Shown piece by piece: positions 8,741 to 17,255 of a stretch of 64,000 nt of DNA. Source of the DNA: JACPYF01 sp964348695 (lineage in GTDB: Bacteria; Patescibacteriota; Saccharimonadia; Saccharimonadales; Saccharimonadaceae); the NCBI GenBank assembly GCA_964348695.1, contig CAYGDI010000002.1, positions 186,001 through 250,000 on the forward strand, in the 5' to 3' direction. The position numbers and the translations under genes are program-made. Every line of letters begins with the position of its first letter. The first letter of the stretch is position 1. The notes below the pieces were generated by a model that saw nothing but the letters and a program-made list of their open reading frames with translations, was not told the origin of the DNA and searched no databases.

Positions 8741-10011
8741 ATGCGTAAGATTCGATCTATTTTATCTTTTACTGTATCTGTTTCGCTAACACCTACCATG
8801 GTATCATATCCAACCCTGAGTAAGCCCATGGCTGTTATTAGTGTATGATCGTTCACTTTGCCAGTTTTGTCTTTTATACCATCGACATTCTCGGGACTAA
8901 TATGGTGTACAACAGGCTTGCGCGTAAAAGGTAGATCCTTGTACCAATCGTGACCATTGAGGGCTTGTACCAATTTCTTCAGTGATGAACCACCCCCACA
9001 AAGTAAAATCTTGTTTGGTAGATGGTCAACAGAATCAAACTCACCAAGAGCAAGCTCGACTCCACCCAGCCAAACTTCGAGAGTTTTATCTATAGCCGTT
9101 TTGACTTCTTCGGCAACATTTTCACGTATATTTGGATCATCGACATTGATCTTCAGTTTTTCTGCATCGTCATAACTCAGATCTAGTTCGGTGGCAATTG
9201 TACGTGTAAAGCTACGCCCGCCGATGCCGAACATCTTTGTACCTTCGACACCGCCATCATTTATGACAGCGATATCTGTCGTACCACCTCCAACATCAGT
9301 CAAAATTGCAGAAAAAGTGCTACCAGCATCGTTTCCTAGTACAGACCTAGCAACAGCAAATGGCTCAGCAGCAACAGCTATGAGCTCGAGATCTAGTTCA
9401 TTAGCAGTTCGTTCCAACGCCCCTATATGCACCATCGGTGCAAAAGCTGTATATATTTGAATAGCGACATCTTTGCCCTGAAAACCAATAGGGTTAGTTA
9501 TTTTGTAGCCATCAATATGAATGCCAACTATGGCGGAATTGACTAGTTTTACTTCTACATCTTCGTTGCCAGTTTCGAAAGCAACTTGTTTTTGAGCCTT
9601 TGTCTGCGCTCTTTCCTGGACTTTTTGTATGATAAATTCCATCTCGCGAATATCGAGCTCTTTGTCAGGATGTGGTCGTTTGTAACGTATAGTATTTGTC
9701 GTGCCTTTTACCAGCTCACCAGCTATGCCAATCACGCAAGCACGGGCTTGCACACCCGCTTGGTCTTCAGCTTCCGAAAGCGCCTCTTCACAAGCTCTGA
9801 CTACTCCACCGATATCCGAGATCGCACCAGAGTGCATATCGCTCACATCTTGCCGAGCACGACCTACTCCTATAACGCTCATTTCTTCACCGTCAATACG
9901 AGCAATCAGCGCTTTTGCAAACTCTGTACCTATATCAAGGGCGACGATGTGGTTGGTGTTGTCCCTATTCGCGCCGCCGGAGAATTTTTGTTTCAGTTTT
10001 CCTAGTGCCAT
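8737..10011 (-). CDS. FtsA/PilM-like actin-fold ATPase
   Basis: 424 residues of the actin/Hsp70 superfamily. Phosphate-1 motif IVALDIGTEFAKALI near residue 25, a mid-protein SHS2-like segment, phosphate-2 LTDVGGGTTDIAVI, connect motif FGIGGRSFTRTIA, and adenosine motif ILLCGGGSSLKKL. This fits FtsA or PilM rather than MreB. The C-terminal end has no obvious amphipathic membrane-targeting helix of the FtsA type. The downstream partner overlaps by ATGA and is a single-pass membrane protein, so this ATPase probably works with it at the membrane, in division or in a surface machine. No ftsZ is in this window. Confidence 0.78.
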   Translation of the reverse strand: MALGKLKQKFSGGANRDNTNHIVALDIGTEFAKALIARIDGEEMSVIGVGRARQDVSDMHSGAISDIGGVVRACEEALSEAEDQAGVQARACVIGIAGELVKGTTNTIRYKRPHPDKELDIREMEFIIQKVQERAQTKAQKQVAFETGNEDVEVKLVNSAIVGIHIDGYKITNPIGFQGKDVAIQIYTAFAPMVHIGALERTANELDLELIAVAAEPFAVARSVLGNDAGSTFSAILTDVGGGTTDIAVINDGGVEGTKMFGIGGRSFTRTIATELDLSYDDAEKLKINVDDPNIRENVAEEVKTAIDKTLEVWLGGVELALGEFDSVDHLPNKILLCGGGSSLKKLVQALNGHDWYKDLPFTRKPVVHHISPENVDGIKDKTGKVNDHTLITAMGLLRVGYDTMVGVSETDTVKDKIDRILRI

Positions 10012-10130
10012 TTCTAAGCACTCATTATATACTAAAATCGCTTATGCCAAAAGGGTTTCTAAACAGTCAAAGTAGTTATTTATCTAGCTTGTTCATTACC
10101 CTCTAGAAATATTCATACCTATAGAGTTGT

Positions 10131-12965
10131 TTAGTAGATATCCCGGAGAGAACGCTCTGCCTGTACAATACTCTTATTGAGTTTTTTGACCCCGTCCTTT
10201 AATATATCCATCTGATAAGCCGTCGGGTTGTTTGCTCTCACAAAGCCTAATAGGCGTTCAATATGAGATACATCCCCAGACAATATCTGCCTGGACTCCC
10301 TGACAGAGCGATGAGTAGAAGGTGCCTTTGCGCCCATGAGATTTGCTAAGTGTTTCGCACCCTCCAATTTCTCGTCCAAACCTTGCAACATCTCTGCAGA
10401 TTCCAAAACACTTCCTGCTACAGTTTTAGGTGCATGTTCCAGACCCAGTTCGTCCCAAAGCTCCTTCCTCTTTTCAGCTCTCAATTTACTATTTCTCATC
10501 CTTTCATCGCGACTCATCGTGCCTGAAGGCGGTATTGTGCTCTGTTCTTCTTGCCTGTTACGTTCAGCGCGAAGCTGGTTTTCAAGATCGCGCACACGCT
10601 CCCATGTTTTAGGATTTTGTGATATTCGTAATACACGATACGCATCGTATAATTGGCGAATAATGCCGTATTCTCTATCAGTACCGGCAGGCATGATATT
10701 AGGGAAGTCTTGTGCTAAATGTTCTACAACCCCATCGGTATCTTCAAAAGCATTTCGCATTGCAATTGATTCAGGATCTTGAGCTAGCCTTTTTAGCGCA
10801 CCGTTTTCGATCTCACGTACCCTTGCAGCGGTGATTCCTAAGCCTAGCGCCATCGCTTCGGCTGCCTTAGGTGGTACACCTACTAGCCCGTATCTACCCT
10901 CTATTATGCTCTTTTCTGATGGTGTAAGTCTTGATAATAGACGTGCTATTTTTTCCTCACCTAAACTGATAGATATATCATGAAAAACACGCGCATTTTT
11001 GTCTTCGATTGGTGGTAGGTCATCTATGTTATCCAATCCTTCAGACAACATACCCATCCATGGTCTTAGGTGTTCTATGTCATCTATATTCAGGTTTTCT
11101 TCCACCAGCTCCACCAGCTCTGCATCAGACGGTACTCTCTCCGTGTCTGAGCTATTGGTATATTCCTCTTGGATATTTTGGATCTTTTTCAATCTTTGCT
11201 GAGCGTGAATAGGAATACGGATCTGGTTTGACTCGTTTTGTGTAGATCTTTGCAAACTGTTCCAAAGTCTCATTCCCATGTATTTTCGCAAGTTAGGGTG
11301 TCTTTTATGCATATCTAGATCGTAGTCGTTGAGCAAGACAGTAATTTCCTCTAGTCCTTTTTGAAAATAATCTTCAACGTCCAGGCTACCAGCAGCAGAC
11401 TGCTTACTACATTCTGTGTCGGCTCTACTGTAGATAAACCTTAGTCGGTGCATAATATATTGCTGCGAGGCATGCTTATCCCCAAGTGCGATTCTTCTTG
11501 CGAAGCTGTCTTCTTGGGCCTGAGTCAGCCTTTGGTTCGGTAAGTTCCGGGAGTTGTATGGATCTCTTGGGTCAAAGGGTTTTAGGCCAAACATTTCCTC
11601 TAGAGCCTTGTCAGCGTTTTCCCGTTTTTCGGTCCAAGCGCCCTTGGTTTTTACTTCCTTGGGTTTTGTGTTTTCTTTTCGAATTTTCTCTACTATATTG
11701 ACTGCATCCAGAGCGTCTTTTGAAAAACTAAACTCAAAAGGCACCATATCATCATCGTTAAGATACTCTCTCTGTGGACGTTTGTTTGTGGTATTGGAGC
11801 GAGGTTTTCTGTCTCGGTATATAGTCTGTACTTTGTCTTGTAGATCTGCGATCAGCATAATACGCTGCCAACTCGCGGCAAAATCTAGTGCGATGACCTT
11901 ATCTTTTCCTTCAGCCGTTCTCAGCCCACGACCAAGCTGCTGCAAGAAAATCATCTTGGACTCAGTACCACGTAAAAATACCATAGTATTGATTTCAGGC
12001 ACATCTATACCTTCGTTGAAAATATCAACCACTAGAAGTGTTGGTATGTCACCTCTGCGAAACGCTTTTAATCTCGCGTCCTGCTCCTCTTCGCCGAGGC
12101 CAGAGTGGAGCGTTTGGCCTTCTGGTATGAGTTGTGAAAACTCATCAGCATACTGAATATCTGGGCAGTAGATAACTGTGCGCGGCTGTTCATGCTCTGC
12201 CTGAGCAGCTTGTATTTCACCAACTATCGCTTGCTGATAGTTGCGATCACGCTGGACTCTCGTCAAACGATCATTGATTTCTTTGAGCGTTGGCGGCATG
12301 TCTTCATCTACTAAAAGATCTTTTAGATCTGCCTCGTGCTCAGTAAACAACCTATAGTCGGGCTTCACCAACACACCTTCGGCGATAGCTTCTTCGAGAG
12401 TGTATTCGAAGACTTTTGGACCTAAGACTTCACTGATATCTTTTCCGTCCATACGTTCGTCGGTAGCGGTGAGTCCTATCTGAAAATCTGGTTCAAAATA
12501 TTCTATCACTTCGGCATAGGTTGGCGCTGGGCCGTGGTGGCTTTCGTCAACAACTACGTAGTCAAATTCTTTGGGATCAAACGCTTGATAGTTTTTGGCA
12601 TCGTCAGATCCACCTGTCATTTGTTGAAACGTAGCATAGACTATCTGTTCTCGGTCTTCGTATTGTCCTTTATAAAAATTACCGTGAGATACTTCAGGAT
12701 CTACAACATCAGCTATCGTGTCTCTAGCTTGTTCGAGAACTTGACCTTTGTGGCATAGATATAGAACACGTGCATCAGGCTTTTCGTCCAAGTATTTTTT
12801 GATATCGTGCGCAACGGCATATGTTTTGCCAACACCAGTTGCAACGTCAACATAACAAGATGAGATACCCGACTCGCGTGCATCTTCAACAGCCTCTAGC
12901 ATATCGCGCTGAGGCAAATAGAGCTCAGGAGTTGCCAACTCCTCTCTGTACACGTCTTTCAACAT
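10131..12965 (-). CDS. SF2 DEAD/DEAH helicase fused to a sigma-70-like module
   Basis: 944 residues. The N-terminal half is a superfamily 2 helicase: Walker A ATGVGKT (42-48), DESH box (140-143), motif III TAT (~166-168), and motif VI QLGRGLRT (343-350). Residues ~475-600 then read like sigma-70 regions 1.2-2.4: LTQAQEDSFARRIALGD, SLDVEDYFQKGL, and QIRIPIHAQQRLKKIQ, which matches the end of sigma region 2 into 3.0. Residues ~612-660 resemble region 3. Residues ~675-735 match region 4, with LTPSEKSIIEGRYGL and the HTH recognition helix ITAARVREIENGALKRL. The remaining ~200 residues are charged and helical. All domains are in one open frame with no break. It may couple duplex remodelling to RNA polymerase or promoter binding; the function is unproven. 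Confidence 0.85.
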   Translation of the reverse strand: MLKDVYREELATPELYLPQRDMLEAVEDARESGISSCYVDVATGVGKTYAVAHDIKKYLDEKPDARVLYLCHKGQVLEQARDTIADVVDPEVSHGNFYKGQYEDREQIVYATFQQMTGGSDDAKNYQAFDPKEFDYVVVDESHHGPAPTYAEVIEYFEPDFQIGLTATDERMDGKDISEVLGPKVFEYTLEEAIAEGVLVKPDYRLFTEHEADLKDLLVDEDMPPTLKEINDRLTRVQRDRNYQQAIVGEIQAAQAEHEQPRTVIYCPDIQYADEFSQLIPEGQTLHSGLGEEEQDARLKAFRRGDIPTLLVVDIFNEGIDVPEINTMVFLRGTESKMIFLQQLGRGLRTAEGKDKVIALDFAASWQRIMLIADLQDKVQTIYRDRKPRSNTTNKRPQREYLNDDDMVPFEFSFSKDALDAVNIVEKIRKENTKPKEVKTKGAWTEKRENADKALEEMFGLKPFDPRDPYNSRNLPNQRLTQAQEDSFARRIALGDKHASQQYIMHRLRFIYSRADTECSKQSAAGSLDVEDYFQKGLEEITVLLNDYDLDMHKRHPNLRKYMGMRLWNSLQRSTQNESNQIRIPIHAQQRLKKIQNIQEEYTNSSDTERVPSDAELVELVEENLNIDDIEHLRPWMGMLSEGLDNIDDLPPIEDKNARVFHDISISLGEEKIARLLSRLTPSEKSIIEGRYGLVGVPPKAAEAMALGLGITAARVREIENGALKRLAQDPESIAMRNAFEDTDGVVEHLAQDFPNIMPAGTDREYGIIRQLYDAYRVLRISQNPKTWERVRDLENQLRAERNRQEEQSTIPPSGTMSRDERMRNSKLRAEKRKELWDELGLEHAPKTVAGSVLESAEMLQGLDEKLEGAKHLANLMGAKAPSTHRSVRESRQILSGDVSHIERLLGFVRANNPTAYQMDILKDGVKKLNKSIVQAERSLRDIY

Positions 12966-12973
12966 TGTTAGTT

Positions 12974-13002
12974 ATAATAACACATTTTTACAAAAAACAC
13001 AA
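12974..13002 (-). promoter_or_regulatory. Promoter of the helicase-sigma gene
   Basis: TTGTGT (12997-13002), 17-bp spacer, TATTAT (12974-12979). The predicted start falls within a few nt of the ATG at 12965, so the transcript would be almost leaderless, and no Shine-Dalgarno is seen. Confidence 0.55.
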
Positions 13003-13014
13003 TATATCTAGTAC

Positions 13015-14970
13015 TTAAACCAAAATTGCTTTTATACGGCGGACACCGGCAGAGCTGGCTTCTTCTTTGGTGATCTTGAAATGTTTGCCACCTTCGGCTA
13101 GTTGGCCCGTGTGATCGACATGTGGGCCACCACAGATTTCGATGCTAAATGGCTCTTCATTTTCTGCTTTCATAGTGTAGGCTTTGACAGTATCCCCGTA
13201 TTTGTCACCAAATGCACCCTTTGCGCCCATTTTGAAGGCTTCATCTGTTGGATATTCGGCAAAACTGACTGTTAGGTCTTTTTCAATCTGTTCGTTGACG
13301 ATTTTTTCGACTTGGTCCAGTTGCTCGCGAGTCACTTTGCCGTCATTACTAAAATCAAATCGAGTTCGCTCGGCGGTGACATTCGAGCCACGTTGAACTA
13401 CGTGGTCACCCAGTACTCGACGTAGTGCTTCGTACATCAGGTGAGTTGCTGTGTGGAGCTTCTTGGTTTCGTCACTATGATCAGCCAGGCCACCTTTGAA
13501 TACACCTTTTGTTGCAGTTTGTGAGCGTTGGCGTTGTTCTTGCATAAGATCATCGAATGTTTCTTCCCAATTCTTTTCCACCCATACATCGTCTCTTTTC
13601 TTAGCTTCTTCGTATGACAATTCTTTTGGAAATCCATAGGTGTCATGCAGCAGAAAGATGTCATTGCCAGATAAAGCTTTTATTTTTTTGTTGATTTGAC
13701 GCTCACCTATAGGCGAGTTACCATCTATTGTTCCTGGTTGATATTCATCTGGTATGAGTGCTAGTTTATCGAAAACTCTTAAACCTTTGCGTAAGGTCTG
13801 TCGAAATGCTTTTTCTTCTTTTACTAATGTTTCGATAATTTTCTCTCGATTTTCGGCAACTTCTGGAAAATCATCGTGATATAGATCGGCGATAACCGGT
13901 ACGATTTCTTGTAAAAAGTTCTGTTCAATTCCTAGGTCGTGAGCTTTGACCATTGCACGACGAATTAGACGTCGCATGACGTAACCTTGCTCTTTGTTGC
14001 TGGGCGTCACGCCATCTACTGCCAAGAATGTTGCACCGCGTAGATGATCAGCGATCACACGCATACTAACAGTGTGGTCATCATATTTTTTGCTTGAAAG
14101 CTGTTCTAACTTCTCGATAATTGGCCATAGCAGACTAATCTTGAAAACATCAGGACTGTCGATTGCTGCTGCAGCTATACGTTCTAGTCCACCACCAAAA
14201 TCAACGTTCTTTTTCTCTAACGGTTCGAAACCATTTTCAGTCCGGCGGTACTGCATAAACACTTGGTTGCCGATTTCCATGAAACGCCCGCTGTCGCTGG
14301 CTGGATGCGGTTGGCCGTAACTAGCGTCGTGATTGTCGTCACCAAAGTCATAAAACACTTCGCTGTCTGGACCACATGGATCGCCAATTGGGGTTGTTTC
14401 TAAACCGCCATTTCGACTCCACCAGTTTTCGCCGTCGTCATAGAAAAATATACGACAATTGCCCATACCTTTTGCATCGCCATCCGCTGCGCTGCCGATC
14501 GAGACAATCTCTGCGTCGACGCCTTTTGATTTGAAAAGTTCTTGCCAAATGTTCGCAGCGTCGTCGTCGCGCGGTATGCCGTCTTTTTCACTACCAATAA
14601 AACACGAAACATATAGCTTGCTTGGGTCTAGCCCGACCTCGTCGACTAAAAATTCAAATAGCCACGGAATCTGCTCGGCTTTTGTGTAGTCGCCCAGGCT
14701 CCAGTTTCCCAGCATTTCAAAAAAGGTTGTGTGGCTGTTGTCGCCGACTTCCTCGACATCTTGTCCACGGAAACATGTTTGGCTATCAACTAGCCGCGTA
14801 CCGTCTGGATGATTTTCACCCAATAGATATGGGATGAGCGGTTGCATACCGCTACCGGTAAAAAGCGTCGTCGGGTCGTCATGCAAAAACAAGCTAGCAC
14901 GAGAAATAGCTTTGTGGTTTTTTGCCACAAAAAAATCTATATATTTTTTACGTATTTCCTGAGCTGTCAT
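13015..14970 (-). CDS. alaS: Alanyl-tRNA synthetase lacking the C-Ala domain
   Basis: 651 residues against ~875 in the usual bacterial enzyme. The class II catalytic core is intact: FTGSGMQPLIPYLLG, SQTCFRGQDVEEVG, FEMLGNWSLGDYTK, and motif 3 VDFGGGLERI. The tRNA-recognition region (RVIADHLRGATFLAVDG, GYVMRRLIRRAM) is present. The editing domain keeps its zinc ligands HTATH and CGGPH and ends at SAGVRRIKAILV, exactly where the editing domain normally stops, so the whole C-terminal DHHA1/C-Ala domain is missing. The natural stop and intact ends suggest lineage reduction rather than a frameshift. It charges tRNA-Ala. Confidence 0.95.
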   Translation of the reverse strand: MTAQEIRKKYIDFFVAKNHKAISRASLFLHDDPTTLFTGSGMQPLIPYLLGENHPDGTRLVDSQTCFRGQDVEEVGDNSHTTFFEMLGNWSLGDYTKAEQIPWLFEFLVDEVGLDPSKLYVSCFIGSEKDGIPRDDDAANIWQELFKSKGVDAEIVSIGSAADGDAKGMGNCRIFFYDDGENWWSRNGGLETTPIGDPCGPDSEVFYDFGDDNHDASYGQPHPASDSGRFMEIGNQVFMQYRRTENGFEPLEKKNVDFGGGLERIAAAAIDSPDVFKISLLWPIIEKLEQLSSKKYDDHTVSMRVIADHLRGATFLAVDGVTPSNKEQGYVMRRLIRRAMVKAHDLGIEQNFLQEIVPVIADLYHDDFPEVAENREKIIETLVKEEKAFRQTLRKGLRVFDKLALIPDEYQPGTIDGNSPIGERQINKKIKALSGNDIFLLHDTYGFPKELSYEEAKKRDDVWVEKNWEETFDDLMQEQRQRSQTATKGVFKGGLADHSDETKKLHTATHLMYEALRRVLGDHVVQRGSNVTAERTRFDFSNDGKVTREQLDQVEKIVNEQIEKDLTVSFAEYPTDEAFKMGAKGAFGDKYGDTVKAYTMKAENEEPFSIEICGGPHVDHTGQLAEGGKHFKITKEEASSAGVRRIKAILV

Positions 14971-15015
14971 TCGTGCATAATTATAGCAGAAAACAAGTGT
15001 TAAAGAGGTGACAAA

Positions 15016-15606
15016 TTGCCTATAACTATAATTAGTGTTTTAATGAACTTAATGAAAACCCCAAGCGAAAGTTGGGTGGGCAACAGAAATACACTAATCG
15101 TAGATGAGATATCGCCAATACAAGAGTCTTGCACTGACTGTGAGGTGGCTAATAGTCAATATATTACTGCACTACAGCTTCAAGAATTAACCGAATATGT
15201 ATACGATATAGTTGCTGGCCACAAAACGTCTCGAGACATCCTTGAGATACTAGAACCAAATGAAAATCTCGATGCCACATTCAAAGAATGGCTTCATGAG
15301 TTTTTCCCAGGTATTGGAGCAATGGAAAAACCAACTATAGATAGTCTGCGGTTTATCAATGACTTGAGCGAGGAAACTGCCGAATGGTTCATAAAACACG
15401 CAAACCGCAAGATTATGAACTATGAAACACTAGTGGGCAGCTGTGCAGGAAAAGGATTGAAGAAAATTGCACTCCACAAAAGCAAGAAGCAGGCAATAGT
15501 TGAGCTAACTATCTGTAACGGTGAGGTAGCAATTGCGAGAGATAGAAAAAAAAGCGCGTCACACACCATAACTGTAACCGCTCAAAAACTAGAACCTAAA
15601 GAATAA
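15016..15606 (+). CDS. Unrecognised 196-residue protein, TTG start
   Basis: No family recognised. The protein is soluble and moderately acidic, with one CxxC-type pair early on (ESCTDCEVAN) and a Lys/Arg-rich C-terminal third (KKIALHKSKKQ, RDRKKSASH). I chose the TTG at 15016 because AGAGGTG lies 5 nt upstream; ATGs at 15043 and 15052 have no ribosome site. It is transcribed divergently from alaS and its 3' end overlaps mnmA convergently by 11 nt. Its isolated position on the plus strand suggests its own promoter. Confidence 0.7.
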   Translation: MPITIISVLMNLMKTPSESWVGNRNTLIVDEISPIQESCTDCEVANSQYITALQLQELTEYVYDIVAGHKTSRDILEILEPNENLDATFKEWLHEFFPGIGAMEKPTIDSLRFINDLSEETAEWFIKHANRKIMNYETLVGSCAGKGLKKIALHKSKKQAIVELTICNGEVAIARDRKKSASHTITVTAQKLEPKE

Positions 15607-16627
15607 TCCCGCCACCTAGCACAACTTCACCGTCGTACAAAACAGCTGACTGACCAGATGCAATTGCCCGCTGGGGCTCATGTAGCAGTAACTTATCACC
15701 GTCTAACTTGGCATCTATCAGCGGCGCTCGGTGACGCATACGAACTTGTATATTTTGCTGACTAGGTGGTTGATCTATCCAGTGAATATCGCTAAGCTCG
15801 ACTTCTCTGCGCCAAAGTTGCTCGTTGTTGAGGTCTCGAGTCACGTAGACTTTATTTTTGTCTATGTCTTTGCCCACTACATAATACGGCAACCCACCAC
15901 CAACATCTAAACCATGGCGCTGACCAAGTGTATAAAAAATTGCTCCGTCATGTTGACCGACAGTCTGGTGAGTTTCAATGTCTACGATGCTACCGGGTTT
16001 AGTCTGTACAAATTCACTTAAAAATTCACGTATGCCAACCGAGCCTACAAAACATATACCCATGCTTTCTTTTTTGCTCGCAGTAAACAACCCGCGTTTT
16101 TTGGCCTCTTCACGGACTTCTGATTTAAAATAATCGCCTAGCGGCAACAATGTTTTTTCTAGAGCCTCGCGGGTAACACGATATAAAAAATACGTCTGGT
16201 CTTTGTTGTCGTCTTTGGCTTTTTTCAGCACTCCGTTTTCTACCCTGGCATAGTGACCAGTCGCAATCATATCTGCACCGTCCTCGACTGCTGCATCTAG
16301 AAAAAGTTTGAACTTCACCTCTTGGTTGCACATAATATCTGGGTTTGGCGTGCGACCAGCCTTGTACTCATCTATCATATAGTCGACAACTTTTTGTTTG
16401 TACTCTTTTTGAAAATCAAACACCTTGAAATCAATACCTAGCTGCACCGCCACACGTTTGGCATCTGCTAAATCGTCAGCCCACGGACATTTCATACCAG
16501 GTAAATCTTGTGTCCAGTTTTTCATATAAACACCGGTAACATCGTAACCTTGCTCAACTAAAAGTGCGGCGGTGAGACTACTGTCGACACCACCGCTCAT
16601 ACCGACATAGATTTTTTTAGCTGACAT
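15596..16627 (-). CDS. mnmA: tRNA-specific 2-thiouridylase MnmA
   Basis: 343 residues. The N-type ATP pyrophosphatase P-loop SGGVDSS opens the protein. Catalytic cysteines are visible in NPDIMCNQEVKF and GICFVGSVGIREFL, with the HYAR and LGQRHGLDVGGGLPYYVV blocks between and after. MnmA adds sulfur to U34 of tRNAs for Lys, Glu and Gln. The cysteine desulfurase two genes upstream is the likely sulfur source. The ATG at 16627 overlaps the ydcF-like stop; an in-frame TTG at 16636 is less likely. Confidence 0.95.
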   Translation of the reverse strand: MSAKKIYVGMSGGVDSSLTAALLVEQGYDVTGVYMKNWTQDLPGMKCPWADDLADAKRVAVQLGIDFKVFDFQKEYKQKVVDYMIDEYKAGRTPNPDIMCNQEVKFKLFLDAAVEDGADMIATGHYARVENGVLKKAKDDNKDQTYFLYRVTREALEKTLLPLGDYFKSEVREEAKKRGLFTASKKESMGICFVGSVGIREFLSEFVQTKPGSIVDIETHQTVGQHDGAIFYTLGQRHGLDVGGGLPYYVVGKDIDKNKVYVTRDLNNEQLWRREVELSDIHWIDQPPSQQNIQVRMRHRAPLIDAKLDGDKLLLHEPQRAIASGQSAVLYDGEVVLGGGIIL

Positions 16628-17255
16628 AAAATCCAATTATTTTGACCAGTTCGCCAAGAGCCAGCCACCAGCCAGCAGGCGTAAGGTACCAATTGTGTCG
16701 CCACTGTTTGTCGTGTGCAACAGGATGATTGATCACTTCGATATCTGCCCCTGCACGCTTTTGAAACTCTAGGCTGGCGCGTTTTTGATGATAGGCTGAA
16801 GTCACCACAATAATACTATGTAGATTATTGTTACGTAGTAGTGCTTGTGTGTTCACTGCATTTTGCTGCGTGTTCACTGCATTTTCTTCCAGCAAGATAT
16901 TATTTTCATCTATACCATAGAAGATAGCTTGCTTTTTCATTGCCTCGGCGTTGCTAGGACCACTCTTGTCTTGGGCGGCACCTGAAAAAATCAATCTATC
17001 AGCCCAACCATTTTTGTATAGTTTGATAGCTTCGGCGGTACGCGCCTCAGTATCCCCACCACTAATCGCCACTATAGCATCGGCTTTGTGGCATTTGCTA
17101 TCTATGCTCTTTGTATCTGGTTTAGCAGCACATCGTTGCAGATCGTTTGGACCCAAATAATATGGTAGCAGTACAAAAAATAGACACACAAATACAAGCA
17201 CGCTGATACCAAGATACTGTATTCTGCGTTTTGTGTTATGAGATTTTTTTGGCAC
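16617..17255 (-). CDS. YdcF/ElyC-like DUF218 membrane-anchored protein
   Basis: 212 residues. Basic N-terminus, one transmembrane helix (~15-35), then a DUF218 domain: DAIVAISGGDTEARTAEAIKLY, LIFSGAAQDKSGPSNAEAM and IIVVTSAYHQKRASL. Relatives (ElyC, SanA, YdcF) are implicated in envelope or lipid-carrier metabolism. The GTG at 17255 is chosen because AAGGAG lies 7 nt upstream; the in-frame TTG at 17261 is too close to that site. A six-residue motif (NAVNTQ) is duplicated in tandem near 16849-16888, at the place where the family has a single NTxxN block. It lies between iscS and mnmA and overlaps both. Confidence 0.82.
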   Translation of the reverse strand: MPKKSHNTKRRIQYLGISVLVFVCLFFVLLPYYLGPNDLQRCAAKPDTKSIDSKCHKADAIVAISGGDTEARTAEAIKLYKNGWADRLIFSGAAQDKSGPSNAEAMKKQAIFYGIDENNILLEENAVNTQQNAVNTQALLRNNNLHSIIVVTSAYHQKRASLEFQKRAGADIEVINHPVAHDKQWRHNWYLTPAGWWLALGELVKIIGFYVS

